A DNA stretch of 7,245 bases from Marinilabiliales bacterium (GTDB taxonomy: Bacteria; Bacteroidota; Bacteroidia; Bacteroidales; UBA12077), in contig PKTC01000103.1 of NCBI GenBank assembly GCA_002869305.1, positions 1-7,245 on the forward strand, written 5' to 3'. Shown piece by piece: positions 1 to 6,814 of this stretch; the first letter of the stretch is position 1; the number at the start of each line of letters is the position of its first letter. The notes beneath the pieces are model-generated. The model did not search any database. It had not been told where the DNA came from and saw only the letters and a program-made list of their open reading frames with translations. The position numbers and the translations under genes were made by a program.

Positions 1-874
1 GAACTTTTGTTTCTGTTGTATCTGGTTTGGTTATAACATAACCAACCTCGTCTGTATCAATGTATTCCTTAAAAATATCTGAATTAGGCTTGTGTCCAAT
101 AGCCACAAAAAATCCATGAATATCAATTTTTACTTCTTCTCCTTTACCATTAACTAATATAACTCCATTTACACCACTCATATCTCCTACAATTTCTTTT
201 GTTTTATGCTCGAAAAGAACTTCAATATTCTTTGTATTCATCACTCTTTCCTGCATAACCTTTGATGCACGCATATGATCTTTTCTAATAATCAGATATA
301 CCTTATTGCATAAGCCGGCTAGATAGGTTGCCTCTTCGGCTGCAGTATCACCACCACCAACTACAGCTACGTCCTTTCCCTTATAAAAGAATCCATCGCA
401 CGTAGCACATGCAGATACTCCTTGCCCCTTATACTTTTCTTCAGATTCTATTCCTAGATACTTTGCGGTAGCGCCTGTTGCTATTATCAGACTTTCTGCT
501 TCTATTAGCTTTTTACCGTCAATAGTAACTTTGAAAGGTCTTTTTGACAAATCAGCAGCTGTAGCTAAACCAAATCTTACATCGGTTCCAAAACGCTGAG
601 CCTGTTTTTTAAAATCTTCCATCATTACAGGTCCCGTTACTCCTTCAGGGTAACCCGGATAATTTTCAACTTCTGTTGTAGTTGTTAATTGCCCGCCGGG
701 TTCCAATCCCTCATACATTACCGGATTTAAATTAGCTCTTGCTGCATATATTGCTGCAGTGTAACCAGCTGGTCCCGAACCGACAATTAAACATCTAACT
801 TTTTCGACTTCAGAATCAACCATTCTTGATGTATTTTCTTCTTGCTGATTGTCTAATGTTTTAAATAATGCCAT
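1..874 (-). CDS. trxB: Thioredoxin reductase (NADPH), C-terminus cut off by window edge
   Basis: Cytoplasmic FAD flavoenzyme that passes electrons from NADPH to thioredoxin. About 291 codons are visible. The FAD-binding GSGPAG motif lies at residues 32-37. The redox-active CATC pair is at Cys156 and Cys159, and the NADPH-binding GGGDTAAEE at residues 173-181. The region that holds the NADPH 2'-phosphate reads IIRKDHMRA (195-203), keeping Arg197 and Arg202, whereas E. coli has HRRDGFRA. The order FAD-half, NADPH domain with CxxC, FAD-half is that of low-molecular-weight TrxB. The missing end, roughly 35-45 residues by family length, should contain the second FAD-contacting GD motif. The start at 874 gives about 20 residues more before the FAD motif than E. 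coli TrxB has. An in-frame ATG (Met18, first base 823) would give the usual short N-terminus and is a real alternative. The gene is transcribed away from tRNA-Pro. Identity is very secure; the start is not. Confidence 0.95.
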   Translation of the reverse strand, partial: MALFKTLDNQQEENTSRMVDSEVEKVRCLIVGSGPAGYTAAIYAARANLNPVMYEGLEPGGQLTTTTEVENYPGYPEGVTGPVMMEDFKKQAQRFGTDVRFGLATAADLSKRPFKVTIDGKKLIEAESLIIATGATAKYLGIESEEKYKGQGVSACATCDGFFYKGKDVAVVGGGDTAAEEATYLAGLCNKVYLIIRKDHMRASKVMQERVMNTKNIEVLFEHKTKEIVGDMSGVNGVILVNGKGEEVKIDIHGFFVAIGHKPNSDIFKEYIDTDEVGYVITKPDTTETKV

Positions 875-952
875 CTTTATCTTTTAATTTATTGATTTAT
901 TTAACTTAACTAATTATCTAAATATTTTAATTTCTGATTTCTAATTCATCAA

Positions 953-960
953 TAAATATA
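953..960 (-). promoter_or_regulatory. Candidate -7 element for trxB
   Basis: Read on the minus strand this is TATATTTA, which matches the Bacteroidota -7 consensus TAnnTTTG except for the last base. It would place transcription start near 946, giving a leader of about 70 nt before the trxB start at 874. No convincing TTTG is found at the proper -33 distance, so the call is weak. The surrounding 149-base spacer is very AT-rich, and such matches arise by chance. Confidence 0.3.
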
Positions 961-983
961 CCACATTTTAAATTAAATATTAT

Positions 984-1014
984 TTTGCAATTTCAGATTT
1001 GATAATTATTTTTA
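984..1014 (+). promoter_or_regulatory. Probable Bacteroidota-type promoter for tRNA-Pro
   Basis: A perfect -33 TTTG at 984-987 is followed after 19 bases by TATTTTTA at 1007-1014, which fits TAnnTTTG except for the last base. The spacing is in the range known for the Bacteroidota primary sigma factor. Transcription would begin near 1021, only a few bases before the mature tRNA 5' end at 1024, so little 5' leader would need removal by RNase P. Confidence 0.55.
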
Positions 1015-1023
1015 CAAACGATT

Positions 1024-1099
1024 CGGGATGTAGCTCAGCCAGGTTTAGAGTACGCGTCTGGGGGGCGTGGGGTCGGAAGTTCGAATCTTCTCATCCCGA
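1024..1099 (+). tRNA. tRNA-Pro (anticodon GGG)
   Basis: A complete 76-nt cloverleaf can be drawn by hand. The acceptor stem pairs 1024-1030 with 1092-1098 (7 perfect pairs). The D stem is 1033-1036 with 1048-1051, with GG at 1042-1043 in the loop. The anticodon stem is 1053-1057 with 1065-1069 (two G-U pairs). The seven-base loop 1058-1064 carries anticodon GGG at 1060-1062. The T stem is 1075-1079 with 1087-1091, around a TTCGAAT loop. The C1-G72 pair, discriminator A73 (1099) and G35-G36-G37 agree with known proline tRNA identity elements. It should read CCC and CCU codons. The 3' CCA is not encoded (C then A-run follows), so CCA would be added by the nucleotidyltransferase. It stands alone between its own promoter and terminator. 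Confidence 0.96.
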
Positions 1100-1101
1100 C
1101 A

Positions 1102-1130
1102 AAAAGCCATAAACTTAATTTATGGCTTTT
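1102..1130 (+). terminator. Intrinsic terminator after tRNA-Pro
   Basis: A 12-bp perfect inverted repeat pairs 1102-1113 with 1119-1130 around the five-base loop CTTAA. The stem has a GGC/GCC core with an A-tract on the left and TTTT on the right, giving a hairpin followed by Ts as expected of a Rho-independent terminator. It begins 3 bases after the tRNA and would end the tRNA transcript. The near symmetry of the A and T tracts means it could also work in the opposite direction. Confidence 0.8.
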
Positions 1131-1146
1131 CTGTCTTTATGTCAGT

Positions 1147-1176
1147 TATTATTGTCATTTAATATTGTTAATTTTA
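1147..1176 (+). promoter_or_regulatory. Weak candidate promoter for the nuclease-uvrB unit
   Basis: TAATTTTA at 1169-1176 matches the Bacteroidota -7 element TAnnTTTG apart from the last base. A second partial match, TATTATTG, lies at 1147-1154. Neither has a clear TTTG at the -33 distance. A promoter is expected here because the tRNA terminator lies just upstream and the gene at 1193 starts a new plus-strand unit, but the exact element is uncertain. Confidence 0.33.
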
Positions 1177-1192
1177 CCTTCCTAAAAAAATA

Positions 1193-2203
1193 ATGCATAT
1201 GAAAAAGATTATTTTAGTAACAATTCCATTACTTATATGTTTCCTTGCGTATTCTCAATCAGAAAATAAAGAATACACTTTTGCATTTTATAATGTTGAG
1301 AACTTATTCGATACCATTAACGATAATTCCATTCATGACGAAGAATTCACTCCTGAGGGAAGAAAAAAATGGACCACTGGCAGGTATCAAAAAAAGTTAA
1401 TTGATATTTCTAAGGTTTTAGATTCGTTTAATTCGAAAAATCCAAGCCTCGTTGGATTTGCAGAAGTTGAGAACAGATCCGTTTTGGAGGATTTAATAGA
1501 AACTGATCTATTGAAAGATAATAATTATAAAATTGTACATGAAGATAGTCCTGATGCAAGAGGTATTGATGTTGCGTTAATCTATTCCGCAAATGAAATT
1601 AAATACCTAAATCATAAAAAGATTCCGGTTCCGTTAAATACAGAATATAAAGTTCGGGATATTTTATATTTCAAAGGAATTTTAGGTCATAAAGACACTT
1701 TACATATTTTTGTAAATCACTGGAAGTCGAGAAGTGGTGGTGTTGAAAAAACTGAATCACAAAGAGTTCAATGTGCAATAACACTTCGAACTGAAATTGA
1801 TTCAATAATAAATAATAATCCATCAGCAAAGATTATTGTTTTAGGCGATTTAAACGATACACCAATAAATAAAAGTGTAAAAGAAACTTTAAAAGCTGAC
1901 AATTCTCTCAATAAAAATGCACTCTATAATTTAATGCTTCCTTATACCAAAAAAGGATTGGGAACTCACAGTTATAGAGGAGAATGGAGTGTTTACGATC
2001 ATATCATTGTTTCTAATTCATTACTAAAGAACTCATCAGGATATACAGTTAAGGGTAATGAAGCATTTATTTTTTCAGCCGATTGGATCACTTATGAAAG
2101 TAAAGACGGAATTAAAAGTCCCAATAGAACATATGGAGGTCCAAACTACTATGGAGGATATAGCGACCATTACCCAGTTTACATTATTCTAAGCGAAGAG
2201 TAA
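1193..2203 (+). CDS. Secreted endonuclease/exonuclease/phosphatase-family protein
   Basis: A 336-residue member of the EEP (DNase I-like) superfamily, of the type common in Bacteroidota and placed there in an 'Exo_endo_phos_3'-like family. Motifs in order: NVENLFD (34-40), AEVENR with probable metal ligand Glu91 (90-95), NHWKSR (175-180) with His176, GDLND (218-222) with the Asp/Asn pair, YDHI (268-271), and the terminal SDHYPV (324-329) with the Asp-His pair. These are the usual metal-binding and catalytic positions of the fold. The N-terminus is a typical signal peptide (Lys4-Lys5, then a hydrophobic stretch 6-19, probable cut after Ser21), so the enzyme should act in the periplasm or outside. 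Cys16 is preceded by Ile, so a lipobox is unlikely. ATG at 1193 and 1199 are both possible starts. The substrate is not shown by sequence: DNA, RNA or a phosphoester are all possible. It lies 5 bases before uvrB and is probably co-transcribed with it. Confidence 0.88.
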   Translation: MHMKKIILVTIPLLICFLAYSQSENKEYTFAFYNVENLFDTINDNSIHDEEFTPEGRKKWTTGRYQKKLIDISKVLDSFNSKNPSLVGFAEVENRSVLEDLIETDLLKDNNYKIVHEDSPDARGIDVALIYSANEIKYLNHKKIPVPLNTEYKVRDILYFKGILGHKDTLHIFVNHWKSRSGGVEKTESQRVQCAITLRTEIDSIINNNPSAKIIVLGDLNDTPINKSVKETLKADNSLNKNALYNLMLPYTKKGLGTHSYRGEWSVYDHIIVSNSLLKNSSGYTVKGNEAFIFSADWITYESKDGIKSPNRTYGGPNYYGGYSDHYPVYIILSEE

Positions 2204-2208
2204 TATTA

Positions 2209-4224
2209 ATGAACTTTAAATTAACATCAGATTATAAACCAACTGGAGATCAGCCGGAGGCTATTAAACAATTAACCGAAGGAGTTAAAAGAGGTGATAG
2301 CTTCCAGACCTTACTTGGTGTGACAGGCTCCGGAAAAACTTTTTCAGTTGCCAATGTCATACAAAAGGTTGAAAGGCCAACATTGGTGTTAAGTCACAAC
2401 AAAACACTTGCAGCACAATTATATGGAGAATTTAAACAATTCTTCCCTGAAAATGCCGTAGAATATTTTGTATCCTATTACGATTATTATCAGCCAGAAG
2501 CATACTTACCTGTTACAGATACCTACATAGAGAAAGATTTATCTATAAACGAAGAAATAGAGAAACTTCGGCTAAGAACGACTTCTTCTTTGCTCTCTGG
2601 AAGAAGAGATGTAATCGTTGTTTCTTCCGTTTCTTGCCTTTATGGTATTGGTAACCCTGAGGACTTTCATAGTAATACCATTACCGTAAAACAGGGTCAA
2701 ACAATTAACCGAAACCAATTCTTAAGACATCTGGTCGAGAGCTTATATTCCAGAAGCGAAATTGATTTCAAACCTGGAACATTTAGAGTTAATGGCGATA
2801 CTATTGATATTTACCTTGCATATAATGACGTGGCATATAGAGTTGTATTTTGGGGTGATGAAATAGAAGAGATAGAATCATTCAATCCAATTAATAATCA
2901 AGCCATTGAAAGCCTAAAAACAGGAATTATATATCCTGCCAATATTTTTGTAACAACCAAAGAAAGAATGAATAGAGCCATTCATCAAATACAGGATGAT
3001 CTATTCAAACAAATTGAGTTTTTTAAATCTATTGGCAAGAATCACGAAGCTAAAAGAATAAAAGACAGGGTGGAATATGATTTAGAAATGATAAAAGAGT
3101 TAGGTTACTGCCCTGGAATTGAAAATTATTCAAGATATTTTGATGGGAGAAATCCGGGAACTCGTCCATTTTGTTTGTTGGATTACTTCCCAGATGATTT
3201 TATTACCGTCGTGGACGAGAGTCACGTTACTTTACCTCAAATTAGAGCGATGTTCGGAGGGGATCATTCACGAAAAAAGAATCTGGTTGAATACGGTTTT
3301 CGTTTACCAGCTGCTATTGACAATCGACCTTTGAAATTTGAAGAATTTGAAGGCCTTACTAAGCAAATACTATTTGTAAGTGCTACGCCTGGAGATTATG
3401 AGTTTGAAAAATGCGAGGGAGTTTTTGTTGAACAAGTTATACGTCCCACAGGTTTGCTCGATCCGCAGATTGAAGTGAAACCTTCATTAAATCAGATTGA
3501 CGACTTAATGGAACAAATCAATACTCGTGTTGAGAAAGGCCAAAGAACTTTAGTAACAACGCTAACTAAACGAATGGCGGAAGAGTTAACCAAATATTTA
3601 ACTCGATTTGAGATTAAGTGCAGGTATATTCACTCAGATATCGATACACTGGAACGAGTTGAAATCATGGATCAATTGAGAGAAGGAACTTTTGACGTGC
3701 TAATCGGAGTTAATTTGCTGCGTGAAGGTTTGGATTTGCCAGAAGTTGCTTTAGTAGCTATACTAGATGCTGATAAGGAAGGTTTTTTAAGATCTAACCG
3801 ATCTCTGACACAAACTGCTGGTCGCGCTGCCAGAAACATTGAAGGAAAAGTAATCATGTACGCAGATAAAATTACTAATTCCATGCAAAAAACCATAGAT
3901 CAAACAACCTACCGAAGAGAAAAGCAATTGGAATACAATGAAAAGCATGGAATAACTCCAACTCAAATTATAAAAGCCTCGCGATCATTGATGGGAGATT
4001 TGCAGAAGAAAGCCAACCAAAGAAGTAAAGCATATTCGGAACCAGAAGGGCTAAATATTGCTGCAGACCCTATTGTTCAATATATGGATAAAATAGCATT
4101 AGAAAAAGCAATAGAAAAAACAAAACTTCAAATGGAGAGAGCCGCTAAGGAATTAAACTTCCAGGAAGCAGCGAGACTTCGAGACGAAATGTTTGCATTA
4201 CAAGAATTAGCCAAAAAGAAATAA
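2209..4224 (+). CDS. uvrB: UvrABC excinuclease subunit B
   Basis: The damage-verifying helicase-like subunit of nucleotide excision repair. It receives DNA from UvrA, opens the strands with its beta-hairpin and recruits UvrC for incision. All diagnostic parts are present in 671 residues, the family's normal length. They are Walker A GVTGSGKT (37-44), the aromatic beta-hairpin region starting SYYDYYQPEAYLP (89-101), DESHV (336-340, helicase motif II), SATPGDYE (391-398), HSDIDTLER (475-483), GVNLLREGLD (500-509) and QTAGRAARN (535-543, motif VI with its arginines). A C-terminal UVR motif (about 631-665, ending AARLRDEM) binds UvrC/UvrA. The ATG start gives the usual beginning just before the family's DYKPTGDQPEAI block. 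A weak purine stretch (GAAGAG) ends 8 bases upstream, inside the end of the nuclease gene. No damage or missing key residue is seen. There is no recognisable LexA box near it. Confidence 0.98.
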   Translation: MNFKLTSDYKPTGDQPEAIKQLTEGVKRGDSFQTLLGVTGSGKTFSVANVIQKVERPTLVLSHNKTLAAQLYGEFKQFFPENAVEYFVSYYDYYQPEAYLPVTDTYIEKDLSINEEIEKLRLRTTSSLLSGRRDVIVVSSVSCLYGIGNPEDFHSNTITVKQGQTINRNQFLRHLVESLYSRSEIDFKPGTFRVNGDTIDIYLAYNDVAYRVVFWGDEIEEIESFNPINNQAIESLKTGIIYPANIFVTTKERMNRAIHQIQDDLFKQIEFFKSIGKNHEAKRIKDRVEYDLEMIKELGYCPGIENYSRYFDGRNPGTRPFCLLDYFPDDFITVVDESHVTLPQIRAMFGGDHSRKKNLVEYGFRLPAAIDNRPLKFEEFEGLTKQILFVSATPGDYEFEKCEGVFVEQVIRPTGLLDPQIEVKPSLNQIDDLMEQINTRVEKGQRTLVTTLTKRMAEELTKYLTRFEIKCRYIHSDIDTLERVEIMDQLREGTFDVLIGVNLLREGLDLPEVALVAILDADKEGFLRSNRSLTQTAGRAARNIEGKVIMYADKITNSMQKTIDQTTYRREKQLEYNEKHGITPTQIIKASRSLMGDLQKKANQRSKAYSEPEGLNIAADPIVQYMDKIALEKAIEKTKLQMERAAKELNFQEAARLRDEMFALQELAKKK

Positions 4225-4258
4225 AAAAAGGCTGTCTATATGCAGGCAGCCTTTTTTT
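4223..4258. terminator. Bidirectional intrinsic terminator between uvrB and the sigma factor gene
   Basis: Seven As (4223-4229) are followed by an 8-pair stem, 4230-4237 with 4244-4251 (one T-G pair), around a six-base loop 4238-4243. Seven Ts (4252-4258) come next. The A-tract overlaps the last two bases of the uvrB stop codon. Because the A and T tracts are symmetric it gives hairpin plus U-run on either strand, and it sits exactly between two convergent genes, with the sigma gene ending at 4275. It should stop transcription from both sides. Confidence 0.88.
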
Positions 4259-4274
4259 CATGTATTTTTTTATC

Positions 4275-5135
4275 TTACCCCAAATAGGATTTCAGCAACT
4301 TGCTTCTTGATGTATGTCGCAATCTTCTAATTGCTTTTTCTTTAATTTGTCTGACTCTTTCTCGAGTTAATCCAAACCTATCACCAATTTCTTCCAGTGT
4401 CATTTCTGAAACACCAATTCCAAAAAAATATTTTACTATATCTCTTTCTCGATCAGTTAAAGTTGCAAGCGACCTATCCACTTCACGTATCAACGATTCG
4501 CTGATTAATGAATTGTCGGTATTTGGTGTATCATCACTAATTAATACATCTAACAAACTACTATCTTCTCCAACAGCGAATGGAGCATCGACAGAAACAT
4601 GTCTTCCTGAAACACGCATTGTATCAGCTACTTTATCTTTAGGAAGTTCTAATTTATCTGCAATCTCATCCGGAGAAGGAGTTCTTTCGTTTTCTTGCTC
4701 AAATCTTGAATAAGCTTTATTGATTTTATTTAAAGATCCAACCTGATTTAAGGGCAGCCTCACAATTCTGGATTGTTCTGCGAGTGCTTGTAAAATAGAT
4801 TGGCGAATCCACCAAACAGCATATGAAATAAATTTGAAACCTCTGGTTTCATCAAACTTTTCTGCTGCTTTTATTAATCCTAAATTTCCTTCATTTATAA
4901 GATCAGGGAGAGTTAAACCTTGATTTTGATATTGCTTAGCTACTGATACAACAAATCTTAAATTGGCTTTTGTAAGTTTTTCCAGTGCTAAACGATCTCC
5001 CTTCTTAATTCTTTGAGCTAGTTCAACCTCTTCCTCAACTGAAACTAAATCTTCCTTTCCAATCTCTTGTAAGTACTTATCAAGTGAAGCACTTTCTCTG
5101 TTAGTTATAGATTTTGTAATCTTTAGTTGTCTCAT
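4275..5135 (-). CDS. rpoD: Primary RNA polymerase sigma factor (sigma-70, Bacteroidota short form)
   Basis: Directs RNA polymerase to housekeeping promoters. The 286-residue protein starts with MRQLKITKSI and region 1.2 (about 15-50), and it lacks region 1.1 and the long non-conserved insert of E. coli RpoD, as is normal for the Bacteroidota primary sigma. Region 2 (about 55-125) includes the core-binding LPDLINEGNLGLIKAAEKFD block (76-95) and the promoter-melting and -7-reading FISYAVWWIRQ (102-112). Region 3 (about 127-200) begins RLPLNQVGSLNK. Region 4 (about 220-286) ends with the DNA-binding helix-turn-helix around LEEIGDRFGLTRERVRQI (247-264). The name sigA would be equally fitting. The gene lies 92 bases downstream of htrA on the same strand with no visible terminator between, so read-through is possible besides its own promoter. 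The promoters seen elsewhere in this window fit the recognition pattern of this factor. Confidence 0.96.
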   Translation of the reverse strand: MRQLKITKSITNRESASLDKYLQEIGKEDLVSVEEEVELAQRIKKGDRLALEKLTKANLRFVVSVAKQYQNQGLTLPDLINEGNLGLIKAAEKFDETRGFKFISYAVWWIRQSILQALAEQSRIVRLPLNQVGSLNKINKAYSRFEQENERTPSPDEIADKLELPKDKVADTMRVSGRHVSVDAPFAVGEDSSLLDVLISDDTPNTDNSLISESLIREVDRSLATLTDRERDIVKYFFGIGVSEMTLEEIGDRFGLTRERVRQIKEKAIRRLRHTSRSKLLKSYLG

Positions 5136-5156
5136 TAGCTTTTTGGGATATTACTT

Positions 5157-5207
5157 CAAATTTTTATTATTAATATAAAGATTTTAATATTGTCATACCT
5201 AGCCAAA
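5157..5207 (-). promoter_or_regulatory. Weak candidate promoter region for the sigma factor gene
   Basis: Read on the minus strand, a perfect TTTG (5204-5207) is followed after 20 bases by AATCTTTA (5176-5183), which keeps four of the six fixed -7 positions. A second option is AAAATTTG (5157-5164), five of six positions, but its -33 partner is poor (TTAA). Either would give a short leader before the start at 5135. The calls conflict and neither is complete, so this marks where a promoter is likely rather than which bases form it. Confidence 0.3.
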
Positions 5208-5227
5208 ATCCGAAGAAGCGTTATCTA

Positions 5228-6721
5228 TTACTCTAGCGTAATTTTGTATTTGTAAACATAAATATACCTTGTTCCAGAGTGCATTGCTTCAATCTCTACA
5301 ATATCACCTTTATCTTTACTGCTAAGAACTTCTTTAATATTGTCAATACCTTGTACTTTCTGACCCTCGATATGTGTTATTATATACCCCTCCTGTAATC
5401 CTGCTTTTTTTAACGAACCATTTTTCAAATCAACCACTCTAACTCCGAAATCTGTATCAAATAATCGTTTTTCCCTGTTATCAAGTATTCTTAAAGAAGC
5501 ACCAAGGCTTGAAAAATATTCTTCGGCTTTAACAATTTTAGTGTTTCCATGCATGTTACGTAAAAGCACTTCAAATTGTTTCCTTTTATTGTCTCTTTTA
5601 ACTGTTATATAAATAGTTTCTCCAGGTCTGTATTTACCCATTTGCTCTGTTAGTTCGGAATTACTATTCACCTCTACATTATTAACTTCAAGAATAATAT
5701 CTCCTGATTTAATCCCGGCTTCTTTTGCTGCTCCTTCTTCAGTTACACTAGATACAAGGACTCCTTCGATTTTATCAAGCTTATAATCGTTTGCTATTTC
5801 ATTATCTACACCCCTAATCTCTACTCCCAGAACAGCCCTTTGCACTTCACCATATTTTATAAGATCTGCAACAACTTTTTTTACTAAGTTGATAGGTATT
5901 GCAAAAGAATATCCAGAATATGCTCCTGAAGGTGATATTATTGCTGAATTTATACCTATTAACTCCCCTTTAAGGTTAACTAGTGCTCCTCCACTATTTC
6001 CCTTGTTGACTGCCGCATCGGTTTGAATATATGATTCTATTGTATATTGTGCCTGACCTCTTAAAATATTAATATTTCGTGCTTTTGCACTTACAATACC
6101 AGCAGTAACAGTTGATGTTAAATTAAAGGGATTGCCTACTGCTAAAACCCATTCTCCTACTTTTAAAATATCTGAGTTACCTAATGCGATATATGGTAAA
6201 TCAGTTCCATCAACTTTTAAAAGTGCTAAATCGGTACCTCTGTCAACACCCACCAATTCAGCAGTAAATCGTCTTTTATCATTTAATACTACCTGAACTT
6301 CATCTGATTTTTCTACAACATGATAGTTTGTTACAATATAACCATCTTCAGAGATAATAACACCTGAACCGAACGATTCCATCGGTTGTCTTTGAGCATC
6401 CCCAAATAAAAATTCATATATCGGGTTTTGGTAATAACTGTCGTTCTCAAGATTATATTTGGATGTTACATGAACCACAGCATGAATGCTCTGTTCAGCT
6501 GCTACTGTAAAATCAAGTGTCTGACCATTAGAATTAAGAGGTATCTGGGTATAATTAACCTGATTAGAGTCCTCTAACAACGCAATAGCATTTTGTTTTT
6601 GAGTTTCAATATCTGGTTTAGCAACTATTTCTTTCTTTAAATAATTTGAATAAATAATCACTGCAAATAATGCTGACAATAACGCAATTGCAATATTTCC
6701 AAAAAATGCACGTGTCTTCAT
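5228..6721 (-). CDS. Do/DegP/HtrA-family periplasmic serine protease with two PDZ domains
   Basis: Envelope quality-control protease and chaperone that degrades misfolded proteins in the periplasm. The 497-residue protein begins with a short basic N-terminus and one hydrophobic segment (about 8-28) that is either an uncleaved signal anchor or a signal peptide; no strong cleavage site is visible. The trypsin-like domain (about 70-285) has the full triad: His134 in TNYHVV, Asp164 in GTDLALLKV, and Ser243 in GNSGGALV (241-248). PDZ1 (about 295-393) contains the typical AKEAGIKSGDIILEVNNVEV (332-351). A second, diverged PDZ (about 415-495) contains KKAGLQEGYIITHIEGQKV. Length and order fit DegP/DegQ (htrA-like). 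Whether it corresponds to DegP, DegQ or DegS cannot be told from this; two PDZs argue against DegS. It has a well-placed promoter, is divergent from dapF, and lies upstream of the sigma factor gene. Confidence 0.95.
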   Translation of the reverse strand: MKTRAFFGNIAIALLSALFAVIIYSNYLKKEIVAKPDIETQKQNAIALLEDSNQVNYTQIPLNSNGQTLDFTVAAEQSIHAVVHVTSKYNLENDSYYQNPIYEFLFGDAQRQPMESFGSGVIISEDGYIVTNYHVVEKSDEVQVVLNDKRRFTAELVGVDRGTDLALLKVDGTDLPYIALGNSDILKVGEWVLAVGNPFNLTSTVTAGIVSAKARNINILRGQAQYTIESYIQTDAAVNKGNSGGALVNLKGELIGINSAIISPSGAYSGYSFAIPINLVKKVVADLIKYGEVQRAVLGVEIRGVDNEIANDYKLDKIEGVLVSSVTEEGAAKEAGIKSGDIILEVNNVEVNSNSELTEQMGKYRPGETIYITVKRDNKRKQFEVLLRNMHGNTKIVKAEEYFSSLGASLRILDNREKRLFDTDFGVRVVDLKNGSLKKAGLQEGYIITHIEGQKVQGIDNIKEVLSSKDKGDIVEIEAMHSGTRYIYVYKYKITLE

Positions 6722-6758
6722 ATCTATCTTAATTTTTTATTCGTTTTTCTTTATGTTT

Positions 6759-6789
6759 CAAAATTAATGCCTATTGCACATAAAATAAA
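6759..6789 (-). promoter_or_regulatory. Bacteroidota-type promoter for the HtrA-family protease gene
   Basis: On the minus strand, TTTA (6786-6789, three of four -33 positions) is followed after 19 bases by TAATTTTG (6759-6766), a perfect TAnnTTTG. Transcription would begin near 6752, giving a leader of about 30 nt before the ATG at 6721. This is the most complete -7 element in the window and points to transcription by the ordinary primary sigma factor, not a dedicated stress factor, though added control cannot be excluded. Confidence 0.6.
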
Positions 6790-6814
6790 GGGTGTTTAAC
6801 ATTATTTAACAAAA

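Noticed and set aside
1024..1130. tRNA gene with inverted repeat just after it as a mobile-element attachment site
   Set aside because: The repeat is a simple terminator hairpin, no second copy of the tRNA 3' end occurs in the window, and no integrase or cargo genes are present.
1229..1240. Possible lipobox (LLIC, residues 13-16) in the secreted nuclease
   Set aside because: Ile directly before the Cys is not accepted by lipoprotein signal peptidase, and a normal cleavage site after Ser21 fits better.
3119..3334. Open frame of 71 codons on the plus strand inside uvrB
   Set aside because: It lies wholly within a strongly conserved part of uvrB in another frame, has no recognisable family features and no start signal of its own.
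3672..3896. Open frame of 74 codons on the minus strand inside uvrB
   Set aside because: It is antisense to the conserved helicase motifs of uvrB, and its composition follows from the uvrB codons; nothing supports expression.
4300..4713. Open frame of 137 codons on the plus strand opposite the sigma factor gene
   Set aside because: It is the antisense shadow of sigma regions 3-4, a Ser/Leu-rich translation with no domain features.
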